NCBI RefSeq assembly: GCF_003711105.1
Contig: NZ_CP023865.1
Coordinates: 5,667,001 to 5,731,000 of the forward strand
Direction: 5' to 3'
Origin: Actinoplanes teichomyceticus ATCC 31121
Lineage (GTDB): Bacteria > Actinomycetota > Actinomycetes > Mycobacteriales > Micromonosporaceae
DNA length: 64,000 nucleotides
How positions within the stretch are numbered: the stretch's first letter is position 1; each line of letters starts with the position of its first letter. The translations under genes and the position numbers were made by a program. Below are positions 53,001-62,236 of the stretch, one piece after another. The notes under the pieces were generated by a model. The model worked only from the letters and a program-made list of their open reading frames with translations. It did no database searches and was not told where the DNA came from.

Positions 53001-53782
53001 CGCAGCGAGGGGCAGTCGCCCAGCGCCGCGGTGTCGAGCAGGGCGCGCAGCAGCGTGGGCACGCATTGCAGCACGGTGACGCCGTGCCGGCGGACGGCCG
53101 CGACGATCCGGTCGGGGTCGCGGTGCAGGCCGCGGGAGCCGGCGACCACGGTGGCGCCGGCGGCGGTCGCGAGGATCTCCCACTGCGCCGCGTCGAAGCT
53201 CATCGGGGTCTTCTGGAGGATGACCGCGCCGTCGAGCCGGAAGGTCTCCCGCAGCCAGCGCAGCTGGCTGACGATGGCGCGGTGTTCGATCATGACGCCC
53301 TTCGGGCGCCCGGTGCTGCCGGAGGTGTAGACGACGTACGCGAGGTGGTCCGCCCGGTGCGCCGGGCCCCGGTGCGCCCCGGCCGGGGCCTCCTCGGTCG
53401 TGACGATCCGGGTGCCCGGGGCGACCAGGTCGGCGAGCCGGTCGCCCAGCCGCGGCTGGGTGAGCACCACCCGGGTCCGGCTGTCGGCGAGCATGTAGCG
53501 CAGCCGGTCGTCCGGGTAGTCCGGGTCGAGCGGCAGGTAGGCCGCCCCGGCGTGGAGGATGCCCCAGGCCCCGGTGACCGAGTCGACGGACGGGTCGACG
53601 AAGAGCCCGACACACGTCTCCGGCCCGGCGCCGGCACGCGTGAGGTGGGCGGCCAGGGCCCACGCGCGTTCGGCGAGGGCGCGGCGGGTCATGCGGCCCC
53701 CCTCGTGGCTCACCGCGGTGGCGGCCGGGTCCGCGCGGACCGCGTGGTCCAGCAGGTCCGTCAGGGTGGGATCGCTTTCCAT
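50072..53782 (-). CDS. Indigoidine-synthetase-like NRPS (A-Ox-PCP-TE)
   Basis: A 1236-residue single-module NRPS, close to the size of BpsA/IndC. The adenylation domain has [12 protein letters not shown] and FDAAQWE; the specificity residues read D-A-W-Q-F-G-L-I-N, the pattern of glutamine-activating indigoidine synthetases. A nitroreductase-like FMN oxidase domain (~470-830) is inserted before the last adenylation motif (NGKIDQKAL, ~885). Then follow PCP with Ser936 in GGNSLMAM and a thioesterase with Ser1063 in WGYSFGA. Such enzymes cyclise and oxidise L-Gln, and two molecules dimerise to blue indigoidine. ATG 53782 follows GGAGG; a longer frame upstream overlaps the divergent promoter. No dedicated 4'-phosphopantetheinyl transferase is adjacent. 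Confidence 0.92.
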   Translation of the reverse strand: MESDPTLTDLLDHAVRADPAATAVSHEGGRMTRRALAERAWALAAHLTRAGAGPETCVGLFVDPSVDSVTGAWGILHAGAAYLPLDPDYPDDRLRYMLADSRTRVVLTQPRLGDRLADLVAPGTRIVTTEEAPAGAHRGPAHRADHLAYVVYTSGSTGRPKGVMIEHRAIVSQLRWLRETFRLDGAVILQKTPMSFDAAQWEILATAAGATVVAGSRGLHRDPDRIVAAVRRHGVTVLQCVPTLLRALLDTAALGDCPSLRRIFTGGELLPRTLAAECLAAMPDTRLVNLYGPTECTINTSAFEVDPVAVGPGSPPGVSIGRAIPGTEYHILDPARAPVPAGQVGELYIGGNQLARGYLGRPELTAQRFVTGPGGVRLFRTGDLACANRDGTVQFAGRADNQVKLRGYRIELDEVRLAAEAHPWVRQAAAVATEAQDLLVYVELNPREAALMDQGRAAAHHQSKESRLQVRAQLSHPGVRDPGQLAGRPVIPLAGREPTTEQRRRVFARKTYRFYEGAPVTRAALLRLLARRPPAAAPRRLTAVSWAEFGAALRWFGEFRSPQRLLPKYGYASPGALYATQMILETAGLWGLPAGFYYYHPLRHELVEVAPAAPRAEPGLRVHFVGRRRAIEPVYRDNIREVLAIEAGHMTGLFEEVLPRLGLTVTGLPYDPPPGDLLGCADGDVYLGRFAVVPYRAARPDGVDLYLQVHPDRGVDLPPGQYAYRGRDLVRISDRMVERRHVIAINQHVHDRAAFGITMVRRRGPDWRRYLDLGRTLQRLSMNDLGLGFMSSGYSSDSGHDLPSAHRVATIAGGRLPFYFALGGSVSAAQVASEGMKEDTVHMRGPAEMIRDDLASTLPRYMIPHRVVILDRIPCTPNGKIDQKALAASAAAGVAQRPFVAPRTGAERRVAALWRAVTGQETVSAEEDFFAAGGNSLMAMTLVGRINREFGVELPVQVIFDFPTVAGLARRLGEQDGRRASRLVRLGATAAGSPVFCWPGLGGYPMNLRVLAERSGRPFYGIQAYGINEGEIPYATIGSMAAQDVAAIRERQPHGPYTLWGYSFGARVAAEAAYQLEQAGEQVEHLILLAPGSPARPGSGAGAGVADYADKRYVAVLFSVFAGTMTGPMADECLAVAVDDDSFAAFAGRCFPTLEPALIRRIMRVVRHTYGLHRVPDDGKIQAPVTVLRARGDDLPALPGIVAPTVIDLESDHYGLLRAPGVDEVIAAIGAQTGTS

Positions 53783-53857
53783 CGATTCCTCCGGCTGGGG
53801 CGGGCGGACACGCCGCGAACACATGTCCGATTCGTCCACTATTTGGTAAAAAGGGGC

Positions 53858-54745
53858 ATGACCTACAGCGCCGCCGCGACGATTCCGGCCACCGACCCGC
53901 ATCCCCGACGCCGGCTACCGATCGAGGGCAGTCACATCGAGTTCGTCGACACCGGCGCCGGCGACCCGATCGTCTTCCTGCACGGGAACCCGACCTCGTC
54001 GTACCTGTGGCGCAATGTCATCCCGGCCGTCGCCGACCTGGGCCGCTGCCTGGCTCCGGACCTGATCGGCATGGGTCGGTCCGGGCCGGCCCCGGACGGC
54101 GGCTACCGCTTCGCCGACCACGTGCGCTATCTCGACGCCTGGTTCGACGCGGTGACCGCGGGCCGGCCGGTGACGCTCGTCCTGCACGACTGGGGATCCG
54201 CGCTCGGCTTCCACTGGGCGGCCCGTCACCCGCAGCGGGTCCGCCGGATCGCCTACCTGGAGGCGCTCGTGCAGCCCCGGCTGTGGAGCGACTTCGAGCC
54301 GGGGCGGGACACCCTGTTCCGGGCCATGCGCTCGGCCGACGGCGAGCGGCTGGTGCTGGGCGAGAACTACTTCGTCGAGCAGGTGCTGCCGCGCAGCGTG
54401 CTGCGGACCCTCACGGACGCGGAGATGCAGCGCTACCGGGAACCGTTCGGCGACCCGGGCAGCCGGCTGCCCACCCTCACCCTGGCCCGGGAGCTGCCCA
54501 TCGAGGGTGAGCCGGCCGACGTGACCGCGGCGGTCGCGGCGTACGGCGCCTGGCTCGCCACCTCCACCGTGCCCAAGCTGCTCATCCGGGTGCGGCCCGG
54601 GGCTCTGCTGACCGGCCGGGCCCTGCGGTTCGCCCGGACCTTCCCCGCCCAGCGCGAGACGTCGGTGGCCGGGATCCACTACCCGCAGGAGGACTCGCCG
54701 CACGAGATCGGGGCGGCGCTCCGGGCGTTCCTGCTGGACAGGTGA
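53858..54745 (+). CDS. Haloalkane-dehalogenase-like alpha/beta-hydrolase
   Basis: A 295-residue alpha/beta-hydrolase with the dehalogenase blocks [15 protein letters not shown] (oxyanion and halide-binding Asn), nucleophile Asp in [13 protein letters not shown] with the adjacent halide-binding Trp, and the catalytic His in [14 protein letters not shown]. This matches the DhaA/LinB subfamily, which hydrolyses carbon-halogen bonds. Natural substrates of such enzymes are mostly unknown. It is divergent from the NRPS with a 75-bp gap that must hold both promoters, and convergent with the ligase gene, 16 bp away. Start ATG at 53858 follows AAGGGG. Confidence 0.9.
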   Translation: MTYSAAATIPATDPHPRRRLPIEGSHIEFVDTGAGDPIVFLHGNPTSSYLWRNVIPAVADLGRCLAPDLIGMGRSGPAPDGGYRFADHVRYLDAWFDAVTAGRPVTLVLHDWGSALGFHWAARHPQRVRRIAYLEALVQPRLWSDFEPGRDTLFRAMRSADGERLVLGENYFVEQVLPRSVLRTLTDAEMQRYREPFGDPGSRLPTLTLARELPIEGEPADVTAAVAAYGAWLATSTVPKLLIRVRPGALLTGRALRFARTFPAQRETSVAGIHYPQEDSPHEIGAALRAFLLDR

Positions 54746-54761
54746 ACGCCCGGAGCCCCTC

Positions 54762-56567
54762 TCACGCGTGCGCCGCGTCGGATTCGACGGCCGGCTGAGC
54801 CGCGAGCCGTCGCAGCACGCTCTGCTCGGTGGGGGTACGCGCCACCTCCAGGCCGCCGTCGTCGTCGTCGCTGAGCAGCAGGTGGGCGAAGCGGGCGCGG
54901 ACCTCCCGCTTGAGCACCTTGCCGGTCACCCCGAGCGGGATCTTGTTCTCCCCCTTCGAGATCACCAGGGCGGCCAGCTCGTGCCGGCCCGCGCGGCGCA
55001 GCGCCACGTTGATCTGGTTGAGCAGCTCCTCGGCCGACAGGTTCGCCTGGTCGATCAGGCGCAGCGCGGCGATCGGCGCCAGCGAGGTCGGCTCGACCGG
55101 GTCGACCACCCCGACCACGGCGCAGTCCACCACGACCCGGCACGCCTTGAAGATCTCCTCCTCGAGGGTGAGGCTGTAGACCGGGCCACGCCGGGTGGTG
55201 ATCACGTCGGTGGTGCGGTCGTAGTGGTAGAACCGGCCCTTCTCGTCGCGGTAGCCGACGTCGCCGGTGAGCCAGTAGCCCTGGCGGATCGACTTGTGCG
55301 TCAGCTCGTGGTCACCCCAGTAGCCGAGCGTGACGGTCGGGGTGTGCACCGCCAGGAAGCCCACCTGGTTCGGGCCCAGCTCCCGGCCGTGCTCGTCGAA
55401 GACCAGCGCGTCCTCGACGATCGGCTCCGGATAGCCGACGCACCGGCCGTACGCCTCGGTGTCCGGTCCGTGGATGTTGAGGAACAGCGCCATCCCCATC
55501 TCCGAGGCGCCCAGCCCGTCGAGGTAGTGCGAGCCCGGCCGCCAGGCGCCGTTGCTGCGGTGCCGGCCGAGCCGGACCAGCTCCCGCACGTGCGCCTCGT
55601 GCGACGCGTCGGCCGTACTGATCCAGGTCGTGACGTTGGCGGCGGCGGACGGCTCCAGCCCCAGCGCGATCAGCTCGCTGAAGGTGATCGGGAAACCGGT
55701 CACCACACTCGGCTTCCACCACCGCATGGCCGCCGCGACGGTGGCGCCGTCCTGCGACTCCATCACCAGCGTGGGCAGCCCGATGACGGTGGCCATCATC
55801 ATGTAGCTGTAGCCGGAGGAGTGCGAGGCCGGGAACGCCAGCAGCATCTTGTCGTCGCGTCCGGACGGCAGCGTCATGATCCGGGGCCGCTTGCCGGCGA
55901 AGAACTGCCGGTGACCGAAGGTGGCGGCCTTGGGCATCCCGGTGGTCCCCGACGAGTGCGAGATCAGGACCGGGTCGCGGTCACCGTGCCGGTAGGGATA
56001 CACCGGCGGCAGCGGCCCGGCCGGCGGCGCCGCGTGCATCTCCTCCTGGGAAGCGGTGAACCGGAACGGGCGGGCGTCCTGCAGGCCGTTCAGCAGCGGC
56101 CCGAGCTTGTCCGCGTCCACCACGACGCCGACCGCGTCGAGCCGGCTCAGGTAGCGGGCCGCGGTGTCCGGCACCATGTTCGGGTTGATCACCGCCGGGA
56201 TCGCGCCGATGCTGTTGAGCGCCAGGAAGTGCACGAAGCTGGCCATGCCGTTGCGGGTGAACACGCCGACCCGGTCGCCGTGCGTGACCCCCTGGCTGTG
56301 GAACCAGCGGGCGTACCGCTCGGTCTCGTCGCGCAGGTCGGCCAGCGAGTAGACGACGACGTCCTCGGGCCCGCCGCCGGGCGGCAGGTGGTGGAACAGC
56401 GGGGCCTGGTGATCCTGCCCGCGCTCCAGCGCGTGCCACAGGAAGTCACCGGCGCCCAGCTGGCGGGTGGCCAGCAGCTCCAGACGGGCCCGCAGCCCGC
56501 GGTGCGACGGGCCGAAGTGCATGCGCGGAACCGAAGCCAGGTGCCGCTTCACTGATCTGAGTCTCAC
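54762..56567 (-). CDS. Acyl-AMP/CoA ligase of the ANL superfamily
   Basis: A 601-residue ANL-family adenylate-forming enzyme: P-loop-like SHSSGTTGMPKA, the YWLTGDVGYRDEKGRFYHYDR hinge region and a C-terminal lysine in GVTGKVLKRE. It activates a carboxylic acid as acyl-AMP; the substrate cannot be read. GTG 56567 overlaps the TGA of the aminotransferase gene (GTGA), so the two are coupled. Pairing with a class IV aminotransferase suggests handling of an amino- or keto-acid, perhaps aromatic, in a small biosynthetic route. There is no carrier protein gene beside it. Confidence 0.88.
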   Translation of the reverse strand: MRLRSVKRHLASVPRMHFGPSHRGLRARLELLATRQLGAGDFLWHALERGQDHQAPLFHHLPPGGGPEDVVVYSLADLRDETERYARWFHSQGVTHGDRVGVFTRNGMASFVHFLALNSIGAIPAVINPNMVPDTAARYLSRLDAVGVVVDADKLGPLLNGLQDARPFRFTASQEEMHAAPPAGPLPPVYPYRHGDRDPVLISHSSGTTGMPKAATFGHRQFFAGKRPRIMTLPSGRDDKMLLAFPASHSSGYSYMMMATVIGLPTLVMESQDGATVAAAMRWWKPSVVTGFPITFSELIALGLEPSAAANVTTWISTADASHEAHVRELVRLGRHRSNGAWRPGSHYLDGLGASEMGMALFLNIHGPDTEAYGRCVGYPEPIVEDALVFDEHGRELGPNQVGFLAVHTPTVTLGYWGDHELTHKSIRQGYWLTGDVGYRDEKGRFYHYDRTTDVITTRRGPVYSLTLEEEIFKACRVVVDCAVVGVVDPVEPTSLAPIAALRLIDQANLSAEELLNQINVALRRAGRHELAALVISKGENKIPLGVTGKVLKREVRARFAHLLLSDDDDGGLEVARTPTEQSVLRRLAAQPAVESDAAHA

Positions 56568-57394
56568 TGCGTCTCCTCGTTGAATCGGGGCGGCCGGATG
56601 GCCTCGGGATCGGGGACGGGTTCCATGAGAGCGTCGAGATGGGCGCGCCAGTCGCGCAGCCGGTCCTGATCGGCGGCCGCGGTCGGCCGCCCGTCGATGT
56701 GGGTGACCTGCCGGATGCCGTGCAGGGCGCTGGTGATCCAGACCTCGCTGTCGAGCAGCTCCGGCAGGTAGGCGCAGCGGTGCCGCACCGGCACCCCGAG
56801 CGCCTGGCAGCGGCGCAGCAGGAGGTCCCGGGTGACCCCGGGCAGGATGCGCCCGTCCGCGGCCGGGGTGTGCAGCACGTCGTCGTGCCACCACCAGACG
56901 GTGCTGAAAGCTCCCTCGCGGACCCGGCCGCTCTCGTCGCGCAGCAGCGCCTCGTCGGCGCCGTGCTCGCGGGCAGCCTGGCGGATCCTCTCCTGGTCGG
57001 GGAAGTCCGGCCCCTTGATGCGGGGCCGGCGGCGCGGGTCCGGGCCGGGCCACACCCACGCCGTCGCCCGCTCCGACAGCGCGGGCACCGGGCGTAGCCG
57101 CAGGGCCAGCCGTTGCGGCGGGCCCGCGTGCAGCTCCAGCCGGGGGAACCAGGACCCGGTACGGGGCAGCGCCTCGGTCACCGCCGCGCGGAACTGCGCC
57201 ACGCGCTCCGGCGCCACACCGCACTCCTCGACCGATGCGGCGAACCGGCGCCAATGTCGCGGGTAGCCGCGGGCCCGCCCGTTCACCAGGAGCCAGGAGT
57301 CCGCGACCACGGGACGGTAGGGACCGTCCTCGACCTGGTGGTTGCCGCCTGTCTCCCACAGCAGCAGGGGCGCGGATCGCGTCGCCGGTGGCAT
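56564..57394 (-). CDS. Class IV PLP aminotransferase / aminodeoxychorismate-lyase-like
   Basis: A 276-residue fold-type IV PLP enzyme. The PLP Lys127 is in RIKGPDFPDQ, the cofactor Glu in VREGAFSTVWWW, and the phosphate-binding turn in ITSALHGIRQVT. The family includes branched-chain and D-amino-acid aminotransferases and 4-amino-4-deoxychorismate lyase; motifs here do not distinguish them. ATG 57394 follows GGAGGG. It is the first gene of a two-gene leftward unit with the ANL ligase. Confidence 0.87.
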   Translation of the reverse strand: MPPATRSAPLLLWETGGNHQVEDGPYRPVVADSWLLVNGRARGYPRHWRRFAASVEECGVAPERVAQFRAAVTEALPRTGSWFPRLELHAGPPQRLALRLRPVPALSERATAWVWPGPDPRRRPRIKGPDFPDQERIRQAAREHGADEALLRDESGRVREGAFSTVWWWHDDVLHTPAADGRILPGVTRDLLLRRCQALGVPVRHRCAYLPELLDSEVWITSALHGIRQVTHIDGRPTAAADQDRLRDWRAHLDALMEPVPDPEAIRPPRFNEETQ

Positions 57395-57625
57395 CGTTCC
57401 CTCCTCGGTGGACCGGTGTGGCGCAACGGCTGGGCCGACCGTAAGTCCGGTGATCGCCGCAGCTCCAGTGCCATGTCCGAGCCGGCGTCCGTGCCACTTG
57501 CCGGGCCGCGTTTTGGACCCGTGTCCCGCCGCGACGTGGCCCTGTACCGGCCCGCGACGTCCTGCCTATGGTCCGTGCCGATGACGGCCGGGGTGTCCGG
57601 CCGGAGAGGCCAAGGGGAGGGTGCC
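57395..57625. promoter_or_regulatory. Divergent promoter region between aminotransferase and sulfation operon
   Basis: This 231-bp gap must supply promoters in both directions. No ORF convinces. AGGGGAGG (57612-57619) serves as ribosome-binding site for the sulfotransferase. No clear operator was seen. Confidence 0.45.
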
Positions 57626-58801
57626 GTGACCGCCATCATCGAACCGATACCGGACGTCTACCGGGTGGAGCAGTTCGTCGACGCCGCGCGGCAGCGCGCC
57701 GGCGTGCCGGACTTCGAGTTCGCCCATCTGGACGCGCTCGACCGGCTGCTGACCGCGCTCGACGAGGAGGGACAGCTGAACGCGGCGGGCCGCGCCTCGG
57801 TGCGCGGCGCCCTGGTCGCCGCGCTGGCCACGCAGGCCGCCGCGGAGCGGGCGCGGGAGAAGAACCCGCAGATCGAGAAGACCGAGATCCACCGGCCGGT
57901 CTTCATCACCGGCATGACCCGCAGCGGCACGACGCTCATGCACAACCTGCTCGGGCAGCACCCCGACCTGCGCTCGCCGGACCTGTGGGAGCTGATGGCC
58001 CCGGCCACCGACGGCCGCGACGAGGCCACCAAGCAGGCGCTGGTGCGGGCCGCCGAGAACTTCTGCACCGACTACTACACCGTGGCGCCGCGCCTCAAGG
58101 CGGTGCACCTGTGGGAGCCGCACCGCCCGGACGAGGACCACCGGCTCACCGCCCCGACCTTCAAGACGATGGCGTACGAGCTGCGTTACACGGTCCCCAG
58201 CTACGGCGAGTGGCTCAAGACCCAGGACCAGTACGACGCCTACGACTACCACCGGTACCTGATGCAGCACATCGTGTGGCGGGTGCCGACCGAGACGCTG
58301 GTCCTCAAGGACCCGTTCCACCTGTGGCGAGCCGACGCGCTGGTGCGCACCTACCCGGACGCCCGCCTGATCTACATGCACCGGGCGCCGAGCGTGACGA
58401 TCCCGTCGACCTGCAGCCTCACCGAGATCATCCGGCTGGCCCGGTCCGACCACGCCGACCGGCTCGCGCTCGGCCGGCTCTGGACGCAGCGCTTCGCCGA
58501 GATGCTGGAGCTGTTCGCCACCGCGCAGCGCGAGCACCTGGGCGGCACCCCGGTCCTCGACGTCGACTACCAGCGCCTGATGGCCTCGCCGATCGAGGTG
58601 ATGGCCGAGATCTGCGAGTTCCTCGGCGCCAGCTGGAACGGCACGGTGGAACGGGCCTTCCGCGACTACCTGGCCGACAACCGCAAGGACAAGCTCGGCC
58701 GGCACGAGTACCGGGCGCAGGACTACGGGCTGGACCCGGACGAGCTCGACGAGCGGTTCGCCGGCTACCTGACCCGCTACCGGATCGGCGGCCGGGCATG
58801 A
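57626..58801 (+). CDS. PAPS-dependent sulfotransferase family protein
   Basis: A 391-residue sulfotransferase-family protein. The 5'-phosphosulfate-binding loop is FITGMTRSGTTLMHNLL, and the 3'-phosphate-binding region is RLIYMHRAPSVTIPS with the Arg/Ser pattern expected. It would transfer sulfate from PAPS to an acceptor hydroxyl or amine, which the sequence does not reveal. GTG 57626 is placed six bases after a strong AGGGGAGG. The stop overlaps the next start as ATGA. Its operon encodes CysD and CysN, which make the sulfate donor's precursor. Confidence 0.9.
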   Translation: MTAIIEPIPDVYRVEQFVDAARQRAGVPDFEFAHLDALDRLLTALDEEGQLNAAGRASVRGALVAALATQAAAERAREKNPQIEKTEIHRPVFITGMTRSGTTLMHNLLGQHPDLRSPDLWELMAPATDGRDEATKQALVRAAENFCTDYYTVAPRLKAVHLWEPHRPDEDHRLTAPTFKTMAYELRYTVPSYGEWLKTQDQYDAYDYHRYLMQHIVWRVPTETLVLKDPFHLWRADALVRTYPDARLIYMHRAPSVTIPSTCSLTEIIRLARSDHADRLALGRLWTQRFAEMLELFATAQREHLGGTPVLDVDYQRLMASPIEVMAEICEFLGASWNGTVERAFRDYLADNRKDKLGRHEYRAQDYGLDPDELDERFAGYLTRYRIGGRA

Positions 58802-60027
58802 ACGCGCGAGAGGTGGTGCAGGGCGAGGCGGCCGCCTACGCCGAGTCGGTCCGCGACGCCGAGAAGGTCACCGTCGGCATCGTCACCCCGCTCACCACGC
58901 CCGGTGACCCGGTGGCCGGCACACTGACCGTGCGGGGCGCCATCCTCGGCGCCGAGTACGTACGCGAGCACGGCGGTCTCGGCGCCGGCCGGCAGTTCGA
59001 CTTCGTCATCCGCGACGACCAGGAGACCGTGGCGCTCGACGGCGGCACCATGCCGCGCTCGGCGGTCGGCGCCCTGGCCAAGGTGGCGATCGTCGACCAG
59101 GTGATCGCCGCGCTGGGCCCGTGGCACCTGCGCTACACCGACGAGGTCGCCGAACTGGCCGAGCGGCTGGGCCTGCCCCTGTTCGTGGAGAACGCGCACC
59201 CGTCGGTCACCGCCAAGCGGCGGCGTACCGTCTTCCGCACCTTCACCTCGCTGGCCGAGCGGATCCCGCTGCTGCTGCGCTTCGCCGCCGAGCAGGGCTT
59301 CAAGCGGATCGGCGTGATCCACGCGAACACCGTCTTCGGCGAGTCGGCCGCCGGCCTGATCGCCGCCGAGGTGGAGCGGGCCGGCGGGACGTTCGAGCTG
59401 TACTCGGTCCCCTTCGACCAGGAGTCGACGACCGACCTGCGCCCGGAGCTGGAGGCGATCCAGCGGTGGCAGCCGGACGTCGTGATCAACGTGGGTGTGG
59501 TGCGTACCAACCACCTGATCGTCAAGCAGGCCGCCGAAATCGGCCTGCTGCCCGCGACGCCGATGATGGCGCCCTTCCAGTGGCCGCTGCGCGCCACCGA
59601 CTACTGGGCGAACCTCGGCGAGAGCGGCCTGCACCTGGTCTGGCCCGCGACCCAGTTCAGCCCGAACTGGCCGGGGCTGACCCCGATGGGTACCTGGTTC
59701 GCCCAGCGCTACCTCGACCGGTACGGCACCACGCCACCGGACACCGCGCTCAACGCGTTCACCGACATCACGATCATCGCCCAGGCCCTGCGGTCCGCGC
59801 CCCGGATCGGCCGGGACGAGCTGATCGAGGCGCTGGAGTCCGGCACCTTCGACACCTGGCGCGGCCCGGTCAGCTTCGAGCGCGGCGCCACCCACTGGCA
59901 CCACAGCCCGCCGCCCGCCGTTCTTCAGCAGTACCAGCAGGTCGACCAAGACGTGTCGACCGTCCCGGTCGTTTATCCGCCGGAGATGAGCACCGCCGGA
60001 TACGTGCGCCCCGGTAACGGAACCTGA
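58798..60027 (+). CDS. Leu/Ile/Val-type substrate-binding-protein homologue without signal peptide
   Basis: A 409-residue periplasmic-binding-protein type 6 (branched-chain amino acid/amide receptor) fold: VGIVTPLTTPGDPVAGTLTVRGA at the start and RIGVIHANTVFGESAAG at the second lobe. Unusually the N-terminus (MNAREVVQGEAAAYAESVRD) is charged with no signal peptide or lipobox, so it is predicted to be cytoplasmic. No ABC permease or ATPase follows. It lies in the sulfation operon, coupled by ATGA to the sulfotransferase, so it may be a small-molecule sensor or carrier for that pathway. Its function is unknown. Confidence 0.85.
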   Translation: MNAREVVQGEAAAYAESVRDAEKVTVGIVTPLTTPGDPVAGTLTVRGAILGAEYVREHGGLGAGRQFDFVIRDDQETVALDGGTMPRSAVGALAKVAIVDQVIAALGPWHLRYTDEVAELAERLGLPLFVENAHPSVTAKRRRTVFRTFTSLAERIPLLLRFAAEQGFKRIGVIHANTVFGESAAGLIAAEVERAGGTFELYSVPFDQESTTDLRPELEAIQRWQPDVVINVGVVRTNHLIVKQAAEIGLLPATPMMAPFQWPLRATDYWANLGESGLHLVWPATQFSPNWPGLTPMGTWFAQRYLDRYGTTPPDTALNAFTDITIIAQALRSAPRIGRDELIEALESGTFDTWRGPVSFERGATHWHHSPPPAVLQQYQQVDQDVSTVPVVYPPEMSTAGYVRPGNGT

Positions 60028-60040
60028 GAGGACTGTCCCG

Positions 60041-60958
60041 ATGACCGATCGCGTCAATCCCGATCTGCGGCCGTCCTACCTGGACGTGCTGGAAGCCGAT
60101 TCGGTGTACATCATCCGCGAGGTGGTGGGCACCATGGAACGCCCGGTGCTGCTGTTCAGCGGCGGCAAGGACTCCGCCGTCATGCTGCACCTGGCCCGTA
60201 AGGCGTTCAGCCCGGGCCGGCTGCCCTTCCCGGTGCTGCACGTCGACACCGGCCACAACTTCCCGGAGGTCATCGAGTACCGGGACCGGACCGTGGCGGA
60301 GCACCACCTCACCCTGCACGTGGAACGGGTGCAGGACTACCTCGACGACGGGCGTCTCACCGAGCGCCCGGACGGCACCCGTAACCCCCTGCAGACCGTC
60401 CCCCTGCTGGAGGCGATCGAGCGCAACCGCTTCGACGCCGTCTTCGGTGGCGGCCGGCGTGATGAGGAGAAGGCGCGGGCGAAGGAACGGGTCTTCTCGC
60501 TGCGCGACGAGTTCGGCCAGTGGGACCCGCGCCAGCAGCGGCCGGAACTGTGGAAGCTCTACAACGGCCGGCACGCGCCGGGTGGGCACGTCCGGGTCTT
60601 CCCGCTGTCCGACTGGACCGAGATGGACATCTGGCACTACATCGAGCGGGAGCAGATCCCGCTGCCGTCCATCTACTACTCCCACAAGCGTGAGGTGTTC
60701 CAGCGCGCGGGGATGTGGCTGGCGGCCGGTGAGTGGGGCGGCCCGCGCGAGGGTGAGCAGGCCGAGATGCGCACGGTCCGGTACCGGACCGTGGGCGACA
60801 TGTCCTGCACCGGAGCGGTGCTGTCGGACGCGGCCACGACCGCCGAGGTGATCGCCGAGATCCGAGCCTCGCGGATCACCGAACGAGGGTCGAGCCGCGC
60901 CGACGACAAGATGTCCGAGGCGGCCATGGAGGACCGCAAGCGGGAGGGGTACTTCTAG
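60041..60958 (+). CDS. cysD: Sulfate adenylyltransferase small subunit
   Basis: A 305-residue PP-loop ATPase: LLFSGGKDSAVMLHLARKAF at the N-terminus, VFGGGRRDEEKARAKERVFS and the C-terminal RSSRADDK-like tail (SSRADDKMSEAAMEDRKREGYF in shortened form RADDKMSEAAME). With the CysN GTPase it makes adenosine 5'-phosphosulfate (APS) from ATP and sulfate. It is 13 bp after the binding-protein homologue, and its TAG shares a base with the GTG of cysN. Coexpression with a sulfotransferase points to supply for sulfation, in addition to or instead of assimilation. Confidence 0.96.
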   Translation: MTDRVNPDLRPSYLDVLEADSVYIIREVVGTMERPVLLFSGGKDSAVMLHLARKAFSPGRLPFPVLHVDTGHNFPEVIEYRDRTVAEHHLTLHVERVQDYLDDGRLTERPDGTRNPLQTVPLLEAIERNRFDAVFGGGRRDEEKARAKERVFSLRDEFGQWDPRQQRPELWKLYNGRHAPGGHVRVFPLSDWTEMDIWHYIEREQIPLPSIYYSHKREVFQRAGMWLAAGEWGGPREGEQAEMRTVRYRTVGDMSCTGAVLSDAATTAEVIAEIRASRITERGSSRADDKMSEAAMEDRKREGYF

Positions 60959-62193
60959 TGACCACCAGCCTTCTTCGCCTGGCCACCGCGGGAAGCGTCG
61001 ACGACGGCAAGTCGACCCTGGTCGGGCGCCTGCTCTACGACGCCAAGTCGATCCTCGCCGATCAGCTGCAGGCGATCGAGCAGGCCAGCCGCAGCCGCGG
61101 TCAGGACGTCGATCTGGCGCTGCTCACCGACGGCCTGCGCGCCGAGCGTGAGCAGGGCATCACCATCGACGTGGCGTACCGCTACTTCGCCACCGACGCG
61201 CGCCGCTTCATCCTCGCCGACACCCCGGGCCATGTGCAGTACACCCGCAACATGGTGACCGGAGCGTCCACCGCCCAGGCCGCGGTCATCCTGGTCGACG
61301 CCCGCCACGGGGTGCTGGACCAGACCCGCCGGCACACCGCGGTCGCCGCGCTGCTGCGGATCCCGCACGTCGTGCTGGCGGTCAACAAGATGGACCTGGT
61401 CGGCTTCGACCGCGAGGTGTTCGCCGAGATCGACACGGCGTTCCGCGCGCTGGCCGAGCCGCTCGGGCTGACCGACGTCGTCACCGTGCCGGTGTCGGCG
61501 CTGCGTGGCGACAACGTGGTCGAGCCCTCCGCCGCGATGCCCTGGTACTCCGGGCCCACCCTGCTCGGCCACCTGGAACAGCTGGACGTCGACGAGGACC
61601 TGTCCGGCAAACCCACCCGGATGGCCGTGCAGTGCGTCCTGAGCGACGGCAGCTATGCCGGTCAGGTCGCGGCCGGCCGGCTGCGCGTGGGCCAGGACGT
61701 GCTCGTGCTGCCCGAGGGCCGGACCGCCACGGTGCGCGGCATCCAGCGCCTCGGCCGGGAGTGCGCCGAGGCCGGCCCCGGGCAGTCCGTCGCCGTCCAC
61801 CTCGACACGGACGGGCCCGGGCTGCGCCGCGGCGACCTCATCGTCTCCCCCGAGGAGCCGCCGGAGATCACCGCCCGGCTCACCGCCACGGTGTGCCACC
61901 TGACCGAGCGGCCGCTGCGGGCCGGTCAGAAGGTCCAGGTGCAGCACCTGACGCGGGTGGTCGACGGCCGGGTCACCGCCATCGGCGAACGGCTCGACCT
62001 GACCACGCTGGACCGGTCCTCGGCGCCCGAGGCGCTGGCGGTCAACGACATCGCCACGATCGACCTGGAGCTCGACGAGCCGATCACGCCGGACCCCTAC
62101 CGGTTCCTCCGGACCACCGGCGCGTTCCTGCTGATCGACCCGGCCGACGGCGCGACGTTGAGCGCCGGGCTGGCCGGGCCGGCATTCCGCTGA
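60958..62193 (+). CDS. cysN: Sulfate adenylyltransferase large subunit (GTPase), no fused APS kinase
   Basis: A 411-residue translation-factor-type GTPase: P-loop AGSVDDGKST, switch II DTPGHVQYTRNMV, NKMD, then two beta-barrels. It drives APS synthesis by CysD. It ends after the third domain without an APS kinase (CysC) extension, and no cysC lies in the window, so PAPS for the sulfotransferase needs a kinase encoded elsewhere. GTG start at 60958 overlaps the cysD stop by one base. Confidence 0.95.
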   Translation: MTTSLLRLATAGSVDDGKSTLVGRLLYDAKSILADQLQAIEQASRSRGQDVDLALLTDGLRAEREQGITIDVAYRYFATDARRFILADTPGHVQYTRNMVTGASTAQAAVILVDARHGVLDQTRRHTAVAALLRIPHVVLAVNKMDLVGFDREVFAEIDTAFRALAEPLGLTDVVTVPVSALRGDNVVEPSAAMPWYSGPTLLGHLEQLDVDEDLSGKPTRMAVQCVLSDGSYAGQVAAGRLRVGQDVLVLPEGRTATVRGIQRLGRECAEAGPGQSVAVHLDTDGPGLRRGDLIVSPEEPPEITARLTATVCHLTERPLRAGQKVQVQHLTRVVDGRVTAIGERLDLTTLDRSSAPEALAVNDIATIDLELDEPITPDPYRFLRTTGAFLLIDPADGATLSAGLAGPAFR

Positions 62194-62236
62194 TCCCCGC
62201 GACATTTCACCGTTCCCGATGGGAGGAACCCCAACC

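Noticed and set aside
60958..62193. CysN as elongation factor Tu-like or a CysNC fusion
   Set aside because: Adjacent CysD and the sequence fit CysN; it stops before any APS-kinase domain.
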